Source: Brevipalpus yothersi
Lineage: Eukaryota; Arthropoda; Arachnida; Trombidiformes; Tenuipalpidae
Direction: 5' to 3'
Assembly: GCA_003956705.1 (NCBI GenBank)
Contig: QZCP01000124.1
Span: forward strand, 134,426 to 198,425
Length of the DNA: 64,000 bases
Below the pieces are notes generated by a model. It was not told the DNA's origin and ran no database searches. It was given only the letters and a program-made list of their open reading frames with translations. Made by a program: the position numbers and the translations under genes. Every line of letters starts with the position of its first letter. Position 1 is the stretch's first letter. This document shows positions 1-15,038 of the stretch, one piece after another.

Positions 1-388
1 CTAAAGGTCACTAGAATAACGATGTTTTTGATAGTCTTCGATATAATTGAGCTTCAACATTCATGGCATACATGTAGGTGAATAGAGAATAAAATAGAAG
101 TGATGAAATGATAGTTCTCCAAGAATATAGAGTAAACAATGATAGTGTACTCCATCTTAGTCCAAGCACATTCCACAGGATTCCGAATTCTGATCAGTCA
201 CGAATTCATTTGAAATGAAAATGAGAAGACAAATTTGGCCCTATTCACAATGAGCACGCACATCTATGGCCTAAACATAAGAGCAATCGTTTACTCAGCC
301 TCTGCAAACAACTAACATTGGGTCGTTGATACACAAATTGTATTGCTAAATTCATTTACCAAGCTACATGTACATGATGTTTGGTTAT

Positions 389-449
<61 letters not shown>

Positions 450-856
450 CAAGGGTATTGAAATGGACAATCAGAGGATGATAGTGGGAGAGAATCAATC
501 GAGAAAGATAATGAAAGTTAACAGGAAAGTGGAAAGTAGAACAGCCTGGAGCATAGATAGAGACTAATATATTCGCTAATTTTCATTGGTATCAGCATAA
601 GTTGGACGATGGATGAAGATATTAACCTTGAAACTGATCTTGATAACTCGGAAGGTTGAATTCTCTTCACATCTATTCCTTTGTTGATGATCTGATTAGA
701 TTCTCTCTTTCTTTTTTTCATCACACTATTGAGCATTGAACTCACAGCTCGTAGATAAATAAAACTCTACTAACTGCTTGTCATTAGATTTACTTTTGGC
801 TAAATGCATTCCGTAAGACTGACTGTCTTCATGATCTCTTCTCATTATTTCTTCAG
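1..856. other. Non-coding: intron or upstream sequence of the RGK GTPase gene
   Basis: I see no convincing exon here. The stretch ends in a pyrimidine-rich acceptor (ttatttcttcag) directly before the RGK exon at 857, so at least its right part is intron. It contains a (GA)n microsatellite at 392-448. A 75-codon minus-strand frame at 518-745 has no family resemblance and is probably chance. Confidence 0.5.
392..448. repeat. (GA)n microsatellite
   Basis: About 28 uninterrupted GA units. It is one of more than ten long GA/CT tracts in the window. Confidence 0.95.
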
Positions 857-1330
857 GCTCGTGGGATGGATGCCTTACTGTTGATATATTCGATTGTGGA
901 GCGAAAAAGCTTCGAGAACGCTGCTCAATTATTGGTTCTTACGAAACTAAATCTGGTTGATTTCAAGAATAAAAATCCAGTGGTTCTGGTCGCAGGTAAT
1001 AAAGTGGACTTAGAGAGATCTCGAGAAGTAACGACCGAAGAGGCCAAAAAACTTTGTCAACGTTTTGAGGTTAAACATGTGGAAATATCAGCTCTTTTGG
1101 ATTACAATTTTGACCTTCTCATGAAACAACTTTCGAAACAAATTTGGCTAAACAAGATAAATGATTACACACCTGGAGACTCTACACGCTCATTGCGATC
1201 ACTTGTATCCCGAAGTAATAATGATCTGGTGAACAGTTTGGGAAGAAAGTTGTCAGGTAAATTTTTCAATCGACTGTGGAAAGGCTCAAGATATTGGTCA
1301 AGATCATGCGATCAATTGAATAATCTATAG
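857..1330 (+). CDS. RGK-family (Rad/Gem/Kir) small GTPase, last exon
   Basis: This is the C-terminal exon of a Ras-like GTPase of the RGK family. These atypical GTPases bind calmodulin and the voltage-gated calcium-channel beta subunit and act at the plasma membrane and cytoskeleton. The frame is open from an acceptor at 856 and begins A-R-G-M-D-A-L-L-L-I-Y-S-I. The G4 motif AGNKVDL and a modified G5 motif EISALL are visible. It ends in the family's basic tail with the RGK signature SRSCDQLNNL (SCxxLxxL), not a CAAX prenylation box. Upstream exons carrying the P-loop and switch regions lie outside the window, so the gene is partial. RGK family is well supported. Which vertebrate paralogue it matches cannot be told from this exon. 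Confidence 0.85.
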   Translation, partial: ARGMDALLLIYSIVERKSFENAAQLLVLTKLNLVDFKNKNPVVLVAGNKVDLERSREVTTEEAKKLCQRFEVKHVEISALLDYNFDLLMKQLSKQIWLNKINDYTPGDSTRSLRSLVSRSNNDLVNSLGRKLSGKFFNRLWKGSRYWSRSCDQLNNL

Positions 1331-2850
1331 AGTCTCGACAATCATGGGTATCAAGAGAGATTTATTCTCATGAATTCCAAGTGGCCAATATCACGTTAAA
1401 TTTTCAATGTTTCCATTACATAATAATCAAGATACCTCCTTTCCTTCTGCACATTTTATTGTACAAAGACGACAATATTGATTAACCATTTAATCATATT
1501 CTCCGAGAAATTTTTTTGTCTATCCTCATTCAAAGACAATTATGTGTGCATGATTCTGCATTCAAGATCAAGGGAAAAAGTCGTACGATGAAGCCAAACA
1601 AGCATCAACTGAACGTTAATCATTGCAACCATCATCAATGAAGCCATCGAAAGAGTAACATAAGAGATGGAAAAGAAGAAAAAATTTCATCAATTCTCGT
1701 GATCAAGCCCATTATGTAGCTTACCCTTTTCACGATTTTCATTGGAACTTTACAGAAAAAAGTATGACAATGGACCAAAATATAACAGTTATAATTTCAA
1801 CTCTTTCTTGGAACCACTTCTTTGTGTGTCCATATTGGAATCAAGAGAAAAGATAGCCGAGAAAGAGAATTTGACCGAAACCTAAAAAGATCAGCAAGAA
1901 AATCATGAAATATTCGGTAAGAATATAGTGTGATGATGTCAAAAATATCCATCATCAAGGTTCCTCATCCGAATTTTCTCATTACAAGTAGTGATTCTGG
2001 AGACTACAATGAAGCCCATATGATGGATAAAGAATTTGGGAAACTTATCAAGGGTTTCCAATACATGAGTAATATATTTATTCCGGTCAAAGCTATTCTT
2101 ATTCATGGTTTCATAACATTTATTGAGACATGATCATAGCCTATCTAAAGAACTGCGTGACATATGATGCGCATCCATGATGGAAAGAATTGGAAATGGC
2201 TCATTTTATAGGATAAAAGCACGATAGATGTTAACCTCACTCAGAATAGTTCATGTCCAGGATCTGATGAAAGGAGATGAACATTGCTTGTTAATAATTC
2301 GTTGCAAAAACGATGTGTCATTTAACGGTTGCAACAAGTAAGAGAATATCGTGCCTAGTGGTCACTGAACAATGAGAAAGTTACACAAATCATGATCTTT
2401 GTCATCAGAAGATGGCCTGTGATCATCATTGTAATGTTTTGCCAGATACACACAAGTAATTCGAGCTTCTTTAAATTTATTTTTTGCTTACTCCAAGGTA
2501 ATGATCAGTTATGAAGAATGTCAAAGAGTGCTCAATATACATATATGTTGAAAAGTTTATAAAATGACTTGAAGAAATAACGGTCTCCATTGTTGACTGA
2601 TTCTGTACATATTAAAAATATTTTCAAAGGCATTTCTTTTCCATAATCTTTTCAATACCTTTGCAATATAATGATGAGATGTTAAACTGGCTCAGGAGTT
2701 TTCCAAGAGGATTGGGAGATCACGCGAAGCTATTGTATTTGAGGTGTTTATAATTAAAAGATAATTACTCTCATGACTTGAGCTAGAGTAGCAGTAAGCC
2801 CAGTGATGATTCCTCAGATTTCGGCTCCAATCGAGACTAGTACCAATGAA
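1331..2850. other. Intergenic region, no gene seen
   Basis: AT-rich sequence after the RGK stop, probably including its 3' UTR. Short open frames (for example 1930-2133) show no conserved motif and no splice-linked partner. Confidence 0.5.
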
Positions 2851-3561
2851 TCAATACAAAGGCGAAGCATGGAGTTTCCGCTGAGCTTCGTTAACACTCA
2901 TGTGAAGTTTATCGGCGTAGAAGTTGATTCTATCCAGATCATTGCTGATTCGACTGAAGCCATTATGAACATCATTCAATGTGAATTCAATTTTACGAAA
3001 TTTCTTGCGTAAGTCCCAAATGAAATCCATGAAATAAGGATCTCGCCAAAATGAGTGTAGAATTTGATTGACAGATGGTAGCCTACATGGGCATACAGGG
3101 GTCTTCATCTCAGCGAGAAACTTGTCAATTTTATCTATTCTTACTTCCAAAGGCTCCAACTGCCAACCGTTCGCTTCAATATCTTCACTTTGAACGAACA
3201 AAAAGTTTCCAAGGCTTTCGATGAATGCGAGAAAAGTTGATCCAATCGATGATTCCATGAGTGAGCTTTTCGAGAAGAACTCAACAAATTCACTGAATAT
3301 GTTTTCTGAGAAGGAATTTGAAGAAACACTATATAATTTGTAGATCGTTTCACAAGAAAGAGTGACTTATCTGATCTATTGAATCAATAAGTAACATGCG
3401 AGGGTAGAGTCTGTTCTAGAAGAAAATTTAACATGGCTGATTATATTACCTTTATCATCCATTTCCTCTTCTTCAGCTATCGGATCTTGAGGAAAGACTA
3501 ACATTAGTTTGTCAAAATGAATAATACACAGGAAAAGACAGTATCTTGAAAACTTTTCCAT
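2851..3561 (-). CDS. Orphan two-exon protein, 188 aa, possibly secreted
   Basis: Exons are 3561-3450 and 3305-2851, joined in phase 1 across a 144 bp GT-AG intron (donor g|gtaatat, acceptor ccttctcag). The joined frame gives 188 residues. The N-terminus MEKFSRYCLFLCIIHF is hydrophobic and may be a signal peptide or anchor, although a D-K pair interrupts the hydrophobic run. An acidic EEEEMDD stretch follows, then a long mostly helical, charged region with a single V-C-P-C motif near the middle. I do not recognise the family. The exact phase match and the absence of stops over 567 coding bases support a real gene. It lies tail-side of TRMT10C on the same strand, about 190 bp downstream. An all-helical mite allergen-like fold is conceivable but unproven. 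Confidence 0.6.
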
Positions 3562-3753
3562 AGCGAAATGAGGTTGAGTTGAGGTAAAAAATTCCAAATT
3601 GACCCCTAACAATCAATCGGAGAGACAGTAGAAAATCAAGCAACTGTCGAAGAATTCGGATCGTAATCGATAGAATGTAGCCGATTGAAGTCACTCTTGA
3701 AAAAGGTGTAGCTTGTCAGCATACCAACATTTGTATCCTGGTTACGTTTCCTG

Positions 3754-4689
3754 TTACGATGTCATGAGTCCTTCTTCTTCGAATCTCTGTTGAGTCAGTA
3801 TTCTTGTAATTGGAAATTGTTCAAGAGCTGCTGCCAAGTCTCCACCGTTTTGATGTAAATTACATAAGATGGAAACTACTGTACGCATGTGAAAACTTCT
3901 CCTATTATTTTTAAGATTAAAAAACTTAGCAAAGGGAATGGATGCTGTTCTGATCCCTTCTGCACGAGCTTTATGATGAGATATCGGGATCTCTCTGTTA
4001 CCATCAACAATAGCACCGAGGATGTAAATGTCATTTGGATTGAAATTGAGTATTTCCTCAGCGTAAGGAGAGAGATAGACAAGTCTATCAATGGGAAACT
4101 TCTTTAAATAAGATTCAGAAGAAACATCGGCGATCAAATGACCGACTGATTGCAATTTCTTGGAGAGTAGAGATATACCAGGCTCTTCTAGCTTATAATT
4201 GCAGAAATGGAGAGCGAGAGGACTTTCTTTGAGTGCCAACACATGATAGAGTTTTAAAATTTCAGTTCCGAGAACATGATAACTAGAAACAGGCATATAT
4301 TCATAGTAGTCAAAATCAATCACAAGTTTGGATGCATCCGAAAAGTGAGCATCTAACAAACGGGCACTCTGTGTGAGAGATAGTTGATGCTCAGAAATAT
4401 CTGGAGTAATTAAAGATAGAAAAGGTGTCCCATAGATAGGCTGACCAGTCTCAGGATCAAAAAATATAGAGTTTTTTCTTAATTGTCTTAGTTTATGAGA
4501 CGAAATTTTGAAACAACCATCGCGATCCTCTTTCTCTCGCAGTTTTGTCAGGAAACTCATGACATGAGTTCTTTTTTTCAATTTGAGCAGCTTTTCCATG
4601 TGTATTGGTGAAATTTTCGAAGGCTTTTTACTCATGAAGGTATATATTTTCATGATATCAGCCACTTTGGGATTAATAGAGGACCACAT
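3754..4689 (-). CDS. TRMT10C: Mitochondrial tRNA methyltransferase TRMT10C/MRPP1-like (SPOUT)
   Basis: Single-exon coding frame of 311 residues. The C-terminal two thirds matches the TRM10-type SPOUT methyltransferase. A segment resembling human PFHIYFCNL (here PLALHFCNY) is followed by DRLVYLSPYAEEIL, then NDIYILGAIVDGN, then KARAEGIRTASIPFAKF, and finally HMRTVVSILCNLHQNGGDLAAAL. The order and spacing fit TRMT10C, the mitochondrial RNase P subunit that methylates position 9 of mitochondrial tRNAs with S-adenosylmethionine. The N-terminal helical part (SKKPSK, LKKRTHVMSFLTKLREKE) corresponds to the linker before SPOUT. A stop (TAG) directly precedes the ATG, overlapping a plausible acceptor, so a 5' UTR exon may lie near 4755-4800. 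A classical mitochondrial presequence is not obvious. TRM10 family is certain; the C paralogue is likely. Confidence 0.88.
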   Translation of the reverse strand: MWSSINPKVADIMKIYTFMSKKPSKISPIHMEKLLKLKKRTHVMSFLTKLREKEDRDGCFKISSHKLRQLRKNSIFFDPETGQPIYGTPFLSLITPDISEHQLSLTQSARLLDAHFSDASKLVIDFDYYEYMPVSSYHVLGTEILKLYHVLALKESPLALHFCNYKLEEPGISLLSKKLQSVGHLIADVSSESYLKKFPIDRLVYLSPYAEEILNFNPNDIYILGAIVDGNREIPISHHKARAEGIRTASIPFAKFFNLKNNRRSFHMRTVVSILCNLHQNGGDLAAALEQFPITRILTQQRFEEEGLMTS

Positions 4690-6016
4690 CTAGTCAAAGT
4701 AATGAAAATGGGAAATATAATAAGCAAACACAATAATCATAGCCATCATCCCTTACCCTTGGCCAGAACTATTGTTACCACAAGCTGGTCTTCTTCAGAA
4801 ATATGATTATAACCATAAAAATTTCAAGAACACCAGCTAAATCAACAACATACACATGGATGATTCGAAAATTCAATACATAATCGTTGAACGGTCAAAA
4901 AAGCACGTGCTATGAAATCACATCTCACAATCGAAAAAGTTGTAACCAAAACCTTACATGTTACATGCACAATGCACTTGTTGTCGAGCGATTGGATCGA
5001 TCCCTTCAATTTAAGAGGAGAAATTTAAATACTTGAAGATTTTATCGAATCATGATGATCTAAGACAGTTCTAAAAAGTTCGAAGTCAAATTGAAAATAT
5101 TTTCGTGGAGAAAGTTCAAAAAATGTAAACACAAGATGATGCTTCCATCTGTGACTTTATACTTGAAACTCACGTTCAGTTTCGTTTGAACGTTTGAAAC
5201 GTTTGAAACGTTTGAAGAACACAAGAAAAAACTGGAAACCGTTAAGTTTACAGATCTCAATGGTGATGGAAAAAAATATTTTTCTAATCATAGTTCAAAT
5301 TGTCCTACTTAGAAAAGAGTGACAGGTTTTTATGTGATTCTGTTTGTGCTCTTATCTTTCATCCCGATTGGTTCAATTTTTTTTATTCCTTCCTGCTCGT
5401 CATAGTGTGAACAGAAACTAACGTTATGATTTGAATGGTGATTTGAATCGTATCGCACCAAGTGATCTGAGTTTTTTCATGATTATTTTAATCCATGTTA
5501 GGGATGTTTTGATCTTGATAGTTTTTTTGTTCATTTGTAAAAAAGCTATTCAAGATGATGATAATTGTTTTAAAATATATTTTTCGATAAGAGAAGAGAA
5601 GAAGGAAAAAAAAGATGCTTAAAACAACAATTTAAGGATGGAATTTGAAAATAAGACATTTTTTCTGAATCTTAAATAAGGTGAAATTAATGAAGTAATG
5701 ATTTCAATAGGTTTTTTGTATGAGAGGTACACTGGACAATGAACTCAAGTGTTTTATGCTCACACAGTCATCACGACTAATGAGCTTGATTTGAGTTTAC
5801 AATCAAAGCAAGAGCTATGGAGTGATCTGGAATTATTATATCCAGCCTTCATGAAGTCAGGAACACAAGCCACTGATCTACAGGAACTGAGGTCTCCTGC
5901 TTTTTTTTCGATCATGTTGTTTGAAGTTCCTACCATCTTTAAAGAGAATTGTTTCCCTTCAATGATCGATACGTTGATCAAATGTTGTTTGTTGTTAGAC
6001 AATCATTAGAAATAGA
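4690..6016. other. Intergenic region with short tandem repeat; no assigned gene
   Basis: It holds a four-copy tandem repeat at 5183-5217 and AT-rich sequence. A plus-strand open frame at 5749-6009 (86 codons from a GTG, no ATG near its start) is the only protein-like stretch. An in-frame stop lies just upstream, so if it is coding it must be a spliced exon. I could not link it to a partner. Confidence 0.4.
5183..5217. repeat. Short tandem repeat, unit CGTTTGAAA, four copies
   Basis: The units are CGTTTGAA at 5183, CGTTTGAAA at 5191 and 5200, and CGTTTGAAG at 5209. Confidence 0.9.
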
Positions 6017-9969
<3,953 letters not shown>

Positions 9970-10722
9970 TGTTTAATGATGATGGTCTAATTGATGAGTG
10001 ATGAGGGATCAGATGATGATTAGGTGACCGAAGGGACGGATGAGGATGAAGTTATTGCAAAAAAAAAACAATTTCAGAGCTTGCGATCACGAGTAGATTC
10101 GCAAGTTGTTACTAGTAGTAGCGTGATAGGCTTCATCAGGACATGAAGAAGAATCGTCATTGGTCACACCTGATAAACAAACGTAATAGACAAAGTTTGC
10201 TGGCAATGTTGAGAGAGGAAAGAGAGAGAGAAGGCAGAATATTTGAGAAAAAATGGCACAACGGAAGTTGAATATAGAAACAATCGTATGCACACACAAT
10301 AGGTATGAAGATTGATGATGATGTAAGAGAGGGAGATAGAGATTCTCTTTCAGTCAATCATGAGGACTAAATCAGTAAAATGTACACACACACAAACCTA
10401 GACGATGACCACGAGCATTCGTGCTCGTGCTCTTGTTTTTTGTTCAAATCAAAAGTGGCTCAAACTATAAGACCGTTATGGCCACAATCAAAAAGCAACT
10501 GGACGGAAGAATATCCGATTGCTGAGAAATGGGAGCTGTATCACTACTAGTAGTACTACTACCACTACTACCACTACTAGCATGAGAAACCGAAAGTGAC
10601 GGAGAGAGGACGAAAGAGAGTGATGCAAAGAAGACGAAAGAGAATCAAACTTCCATTCAGAGGAGTATGGCTGGACTTTCTAAAGATATCGATGCCCTAA
10701 TTCTTTGGACAGGTTCTTCATC

Positions 10723-10796
<74 letters not shown>

Positions 10797-11276
10797 TCTC
10801 TCTTCTCTCTTTCTCTCGCTCTTGCTTGGGGCAAGACTTTCTCTCTTTCAATAGTCTGAGTGAATGTCCATTCGTAGTCCGTTCAACGAATGGATCCGAT
10901 TGGGCGATTGGAAATTGAATCGAAAAATGCTTCCGAAAAAGAAAAACCGGATGAGAATGCTTTTTAATGCTTCAACATCTTCAAGATGCTCAATTCTGAT
11001 TCATGTACTCACAACAAATGTTACTGAAAGTGAATTAGATGCTGGACTCCTATTTTGAGGCTCATCCTACAAGTGAGCTTACGAAATATCTTTTCATTAG
11101 CTGAATTTCTATTACGAATATTATCATACAAGTTTTTTCCCTACATCATCTTCTATCCGGTGAATGAGAACATTTCTTTCCATTTGATTCGCAATTCATC
11201 AAATGCTCACAACTTTTACTGTTTTATGTGTTGAACAAGCGCATTTTCCATAACAATTTACTTATCTAGTGACATA
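9970..11276. other. Intergenic region between SRD5A3 and the small secreted peptide
   Basis: Presumably it contains the promoter of SRD5A3 (minus strand, leftward) and of the peptide gene at 11277. It includes a CTA/CTN triplet-rich patch (about 10540-10580), short GA runs and the long CT tract at 10727-10791. No convincing exon is seen. Confidence 0.4.
10727..10791. repeat. (TC)n microsatellite
   Basis: More than 30 uninterrupted TC units followed by degenerate ttctc repeats to about 10819. Confidence 0.95.
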
Positions 11277-11513
11277 ATGGTTCATTATCGACATTTTTTC
11301 ATCTTCTCCATAGTTTTGCTGCTTTTATTCGCCATGTTGACACCTGACAGTGTTGGAGCATTCAAGTTAAAGTCGTTGAAACGCAAACACAAGATGATCA
11401 AAATGACCAAAGCCCTTCTATTTCCATTGGTGAAATCAAAGCTTGCCAAAGGCCCGAAAATCATATACAGCGCGCCAACAATTAAGTTCGAGGATACAAT
11501 ACATATCGGTTGA
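11277..11513 (+). CDS. Small cationic secreted peptide, 78 aa (orphan)
   Basis: Single-exon frame of 78 residues beginning at a true ATG. Residues 1-28 form a textbook signal peptide: a short basic start, the core FFIFSIVLLLLFAML, and a likely cleavage after S-V-G-A. The predicted mature peptide is about 50 residues. It is rich in lysine, with clusters such as KLKSLKRKHKMIK, contains no cysteine, and ends in a less charged FEDTIHIG tail. The composition resembles linear cationic antimicrobial or membrane-active peptides, but I recognise no family and this is inference. It sits between SRD5A3 and MSH5, 118 bp downstream-to-tail from MSH5. A processed neuropeptide or cuticle-associated peptide are alternatives. 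No intron signal is needed. Confidence 0.55.
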   Translation: MVHYRHFFIFSIVLLLLFAMLTPDSVGAFKLKSLKRKHKMIKMTKALLFPLVKSKLAKGPKIIYSAPTIKFEDTIHIG

Positions 11514-11631
11514 TGATTTTTATTTCTTCTACACTCATCATTTTTGTTCAAATTGATTTATAAATTTCTGTTTTGAAATTGATCATAAAATTGGCTCATC
11601 GAGCTATTGAAATTGGAATGATTTTCAGAGT

Positions 11632-13684
11632 TCAAAATTCTTTGATAGTTTTGAAAAAATTGGTCAAATTGATTCCATTTAGATCGATTTTTTCAAACAT
11701 TTCAGCAACTCCGATCAGTTTCTGAGTTTTTCTCACAGATTCAGGAATATAGCAAGGCTCCACGATGGCTCCAGCGCGTAGAGCTTTCTCAATTTGGAAT
11801 GCTCGAGCAACGAATTCTTGCGATAAACCAACTACTCGTGCCAATAGAATACCTCGACTGCTTGTTGATTTTCCATCGACTAGTTTGTAGTTATAGATAA
11901 TGCCATCCTCTCGAGTATCAACTTGGAAAGTTTTGAATGAAACAGCTGCAGGATTTTCAATATGATCTCCAATGGATAAAAAGTGAGTCGATATAAAAAT
12001 ATGCGGTCTCTTTTGAGATCTCCCAGTAAAATAATCAACCAAAGCTGCCAAAAGAGATGGACCACTTTTAGGATCGGTGCTTTTGCCGAATTCATCGATG
12101 GCTATAAGGGATCTTGAAGTATACTCTCGACATATTTTGGCAATTTGTATGACATCTGACAAGAAAGTTGACGTGTTATTGGACACGGAATCGATGGCTT
12201 TGATTCTGGTGAAAATCGAATCTAATGGTCCAATTCTGAGAAAATCAGCTGGAACAAAGCTTCCGATATGAGCCATGTATGCAATTAAGCATATTTGCTT
12301 CAAGTAAATGCTTTTACCACAAGCATTAGGTCCAGTAATGATCGTAATACTTTCACTATTCATTCCGCTAGAGCAATCATTTGCAACGAACTCCTTGACG
12401 AAGAATTCTTGGAGTGGATGTCTTCCATTCTTGATTTCAATCACATTGTCTGGAGTGAAGATTGGTCGCCGATAGTTCAAGGTTTTGCTTGTCTCAGCAA
12501 TTGCGATGAAACTGGAAAGTTAAGAACAAGATTTTCCAATCATCAAAATTTTTCAATAGAATCAATCCTTACCTGGCAAACTTAGCGCAAAGCTCAACTA
12601 ATGCAGGAAGAGAGGATATCCGATTGATTATTGCACACTGGAGATCATATTGAATCTTAAGCTGCAAGTTGATAACTTTGACTTGTATGTCTTGATACTT
12701 TGAGTCCATTTCTACTGTGAGAGGAGATTTATAATGACCTGTCATCCCTATTCGGTACTTGAACTCAAGACCGAGCAATCTGAAATGTCCAATCATGACC
12801 ATCTCCTCTGTGAGTGGTACTTGAAGATGGAATCCAAGAAGTCGAACATAGCAAACCTCGCAATGATCAACAACATCTCTGTATTTTGCTTGTTCCATCA
12901 ATGATGCTTTGTGTAGGACTGAGGGCAGATCATCAATTATCTTGTTCAATTGATCTACTTCATGATCGAAGCCTTGCTTAACGGAAAAAGTTGACTGCTC
13001 TTTAGTTCTAGAGAAGTCTATTGTATCCTCAATCAAAGATTTGGCATACTTCAGATCATTTTCATCCAATATAGCCAAATATTGTTGCACTAGAGGAAGA
13101 GGAACATTCCAAACTTTCAATATATTGCCACAACTGATCAAGTTTCTCAATAGTTCCGTGAGTCTGAACCAATCTCGAGGCTTCAGTTCAGTCACACCGA
13201 TTCTGGAGAGTATTTTCTTTGGATCAAAAATTTTCTTCATGTATTCTTTGAACATAAGATAACGTTCATCTTTGGATCTTCGCATAAAAAATTCCACTAT
13301 GTCCAGTCGATTATTGAGCTCATCAACATCACGAATAGGCTTGTCGATTATTTTTCTCAGCTCTCTACTTCCGATCGGGGAAACACAGCGACAAAAAATA
13401 GCATATAGACTGCAACCCTCTTTTGATGAGTTTCCTTGCTTATAGACTGATGGATGAGTGTCATTAGCAAATACTTGGAGAGCTCTCTTGGACAGTTCAT
13501 CAACGCGCACCAACTTATCTGTTTCATCATCACCATCATCATCTTGATGATGATGATTCGTGGTTGAGGGCAAAATCTCATCAGCAGCATCATCATCATA
13601 ACTTTCAAGTAGATCTTCACTTGGCCACTCTTCTAACGATCTGTTGGGAAGATCGGAAGAGAATATATTTGGAAACACGCTCAT
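11632..13684 (-). CDS. MSH5: MutS homologue MSH5 (meiotic recombination), two exons seen
   Basis: Exons 13684-12573 and 12511-11632 join in phase 2 across a 61 bp intron, giving 663 residues. MSH5 pairs with MSH4 as a clamp on meiotic recombination intermediates. The protein shows the MutS core: HPSVYKQGNSSKEGCSLYAIFCR, the lever/clamp helices, NGRHPLQEFF, Walker A GPNACGKS, YMAHIGSFVPADFLRIGPLDSIFTR, Walker B LIAIDEFGKST and the HIFISTHFLS switch. AHIGSFVPA plus the short C-terminus favour MSH5 over MSH4. Human MSH5 is about 830 residues. Here the N-terminal MutS domain I/II region is absent and replaced by an acidic, histidine-rich stretch (SYDDDAADE, NHHHQDDDGDDE). Either exons upstream of 13684 were missed (an acceptor-like cccaacag lies within the first exon near 13645) or the protein is N-terminally short. 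I placed the start at the ATG at 13684. Confidence 0.87.
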
Positions 13685-14270
13685 GATTTTGCCAGCCCAA
13701 GTACGCAATACGTAAAGGAAAGAGAGAGAGAATCCAATTCAATTCGCGTTCAACTATCCTGGATCGATACAAGATAAACTTGAACACATAAACATACAAA
13801 ATGTACACACAAAATAAATAAACTTGATGAAAATTATTAACCACAAACGAAAATGATGAAAAGTTTGTGCAAAACAAGAAAAATCGGGAAAAAAAGAACA
13901 ATTTTTTTTGTTCAGCTTTTTCGAACTTTTTTTTCGAATCGAAAAAGAAAAAGCTTACCACAAAAAAGAGCGCGAAATAGAAACTCAACTGTGAAACGAC
14001 AAAGTTTGCTCTCATGATTGATCTTTAATCATTTAATTGAGATTCAACCGTGATCAATTGATTTAGGTATTTGTGGTATGAAATGGTTAAATTGAAAACA
14101 GTGAGAGAGATCTTGCCAAGAATTTTCTTTGTAATTAGTTCAAGAAAAATTTGGACTTTTCTATTCGAGTTAATTGTTCCCAGCGATTCAGCATGACTAA
14201 CATGTTCATCTTGTTTGATTAGTGTCCATGCATTGATGCTAATTTATTCTTGTACTCACATCAGCAACCT
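13685..14270. other. Region upstream of MSH5, no gene seen
   Basis: AT-rich sequence with homopolymer runs. The long minus-strand frame (13617-14015) is F/K-rich low-complexity translation and is rejected as a gene. Missing MSH5 N-terminal exons could lie here or beyond, but I found none. Confidence 0.4.
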
Positions 14271-14810
14271 TCAAAAAGTGTGTATGTGAAAGAGAGAGAG
14301 CAAGGAATTTATCATCAGGAAGAAATTATTATCATCTCTCTCATCAAGAGTAGTAGTGATGAACACACATTGGACTAATCGCTTATCGAGCGCCGAGCGC
14401 AAACCAAGCAACACAAACCAACTTGGCACGAGTGTCAACAAATAAAATTGAGCTGTGAGGACAAGCCAGAGAGTGTCAAAATATCCTGGTATTTTAATGT
14501 ATTCATGTATGTCTTGGATTAATTTTGTCCCTCTTTCTCTCTCCTGTAGACAGTGGTGGTGGTGGTGGTGGTAATTTGAATGTTGAAATACCCCATCTGA
14601 GGAGAGGCCCATCTGATTTTGAGGGTGCAAGTATACTGATTCCTTGTATACAGAGAAAGGTGAAGCAGTTTATATCAGTTGCTTGGTTCCGGCCGGCTTC
14701 ACTTGGATTATAACGCATCTCATTTTTGTTGGATCCTTTTCCAAAGACAGTATCTTGTTCTGGTGCAAACTTTTTTTTGACATCATTTTGTCCAATGATG
14801 GTGTACTCAT
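14271..14810 (-). CDS. Tentative two-exon hydrophobic protein, 159 aa (unrecognised)
   Basis: Exons 14810-14703 and 14642-14271 join in frame across a 60 bp GT-AG intron, giving 159 residues starting M-S-T-P-S-L-D-K. The N-terminal half is lysine-rich, with a histidine run (YHHHHHHC) in the middle. The C-terminal half contains a strong hydrophobic segment (FDTLWLVLTAQFYLLTLV, then SWFVLLGL), which could be one or two membrane helices. I recognise no family. The histidine run comes from a GGT-repeat on the plus strand, and the splice choice is mine, so this is a low-confidence model. The segment lies between MSH5 and the ApaH-like gene. It could instead hold a missing exon of a neighbour. Confidence 0.25.
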
Positions 14811-15038
14811 GATAGAGAGGTGAGTAGCATGTTGGTGAATGGGTGGATGAATGAAAATCTTGATGGTTTACATAAACAAAAATTGTAACATGTTACATGG
14901 GTGTGAGCACTAGTGTTTATTTTTTCTCTCTTTCCTTTTCCCATTTCAGAGATCAATTCAATCACATTCTGATGTTACTTCAGTGATAAGGATACTATTT
15001 TTGATTATATACCATTGTGAGTAGTGTGCATTAGCAAT

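Noticed and set aside
5749..6009. 86-codon plus-strand frame
   Set aside because: No ATG near its start, an in-frame stop lies just upstream, and no partner exon was found. It abuts the SRD5A3 stop on the opposite strand. Kept only as a possible exon.
10657..10918. SLSLSL / ERERER frames
   Set aside because: Microsatellite translation in all frames; the same holds at 23693-23890, 24416-24703, 37312-37518, 48371-48571 and 51893-52115.
13617..14015. 132-codon minus-strand frame upstream of MSH5
   Set aside because: F/K homopolymer-derived composition, overlapping MSH5 exon 1 in another frame.
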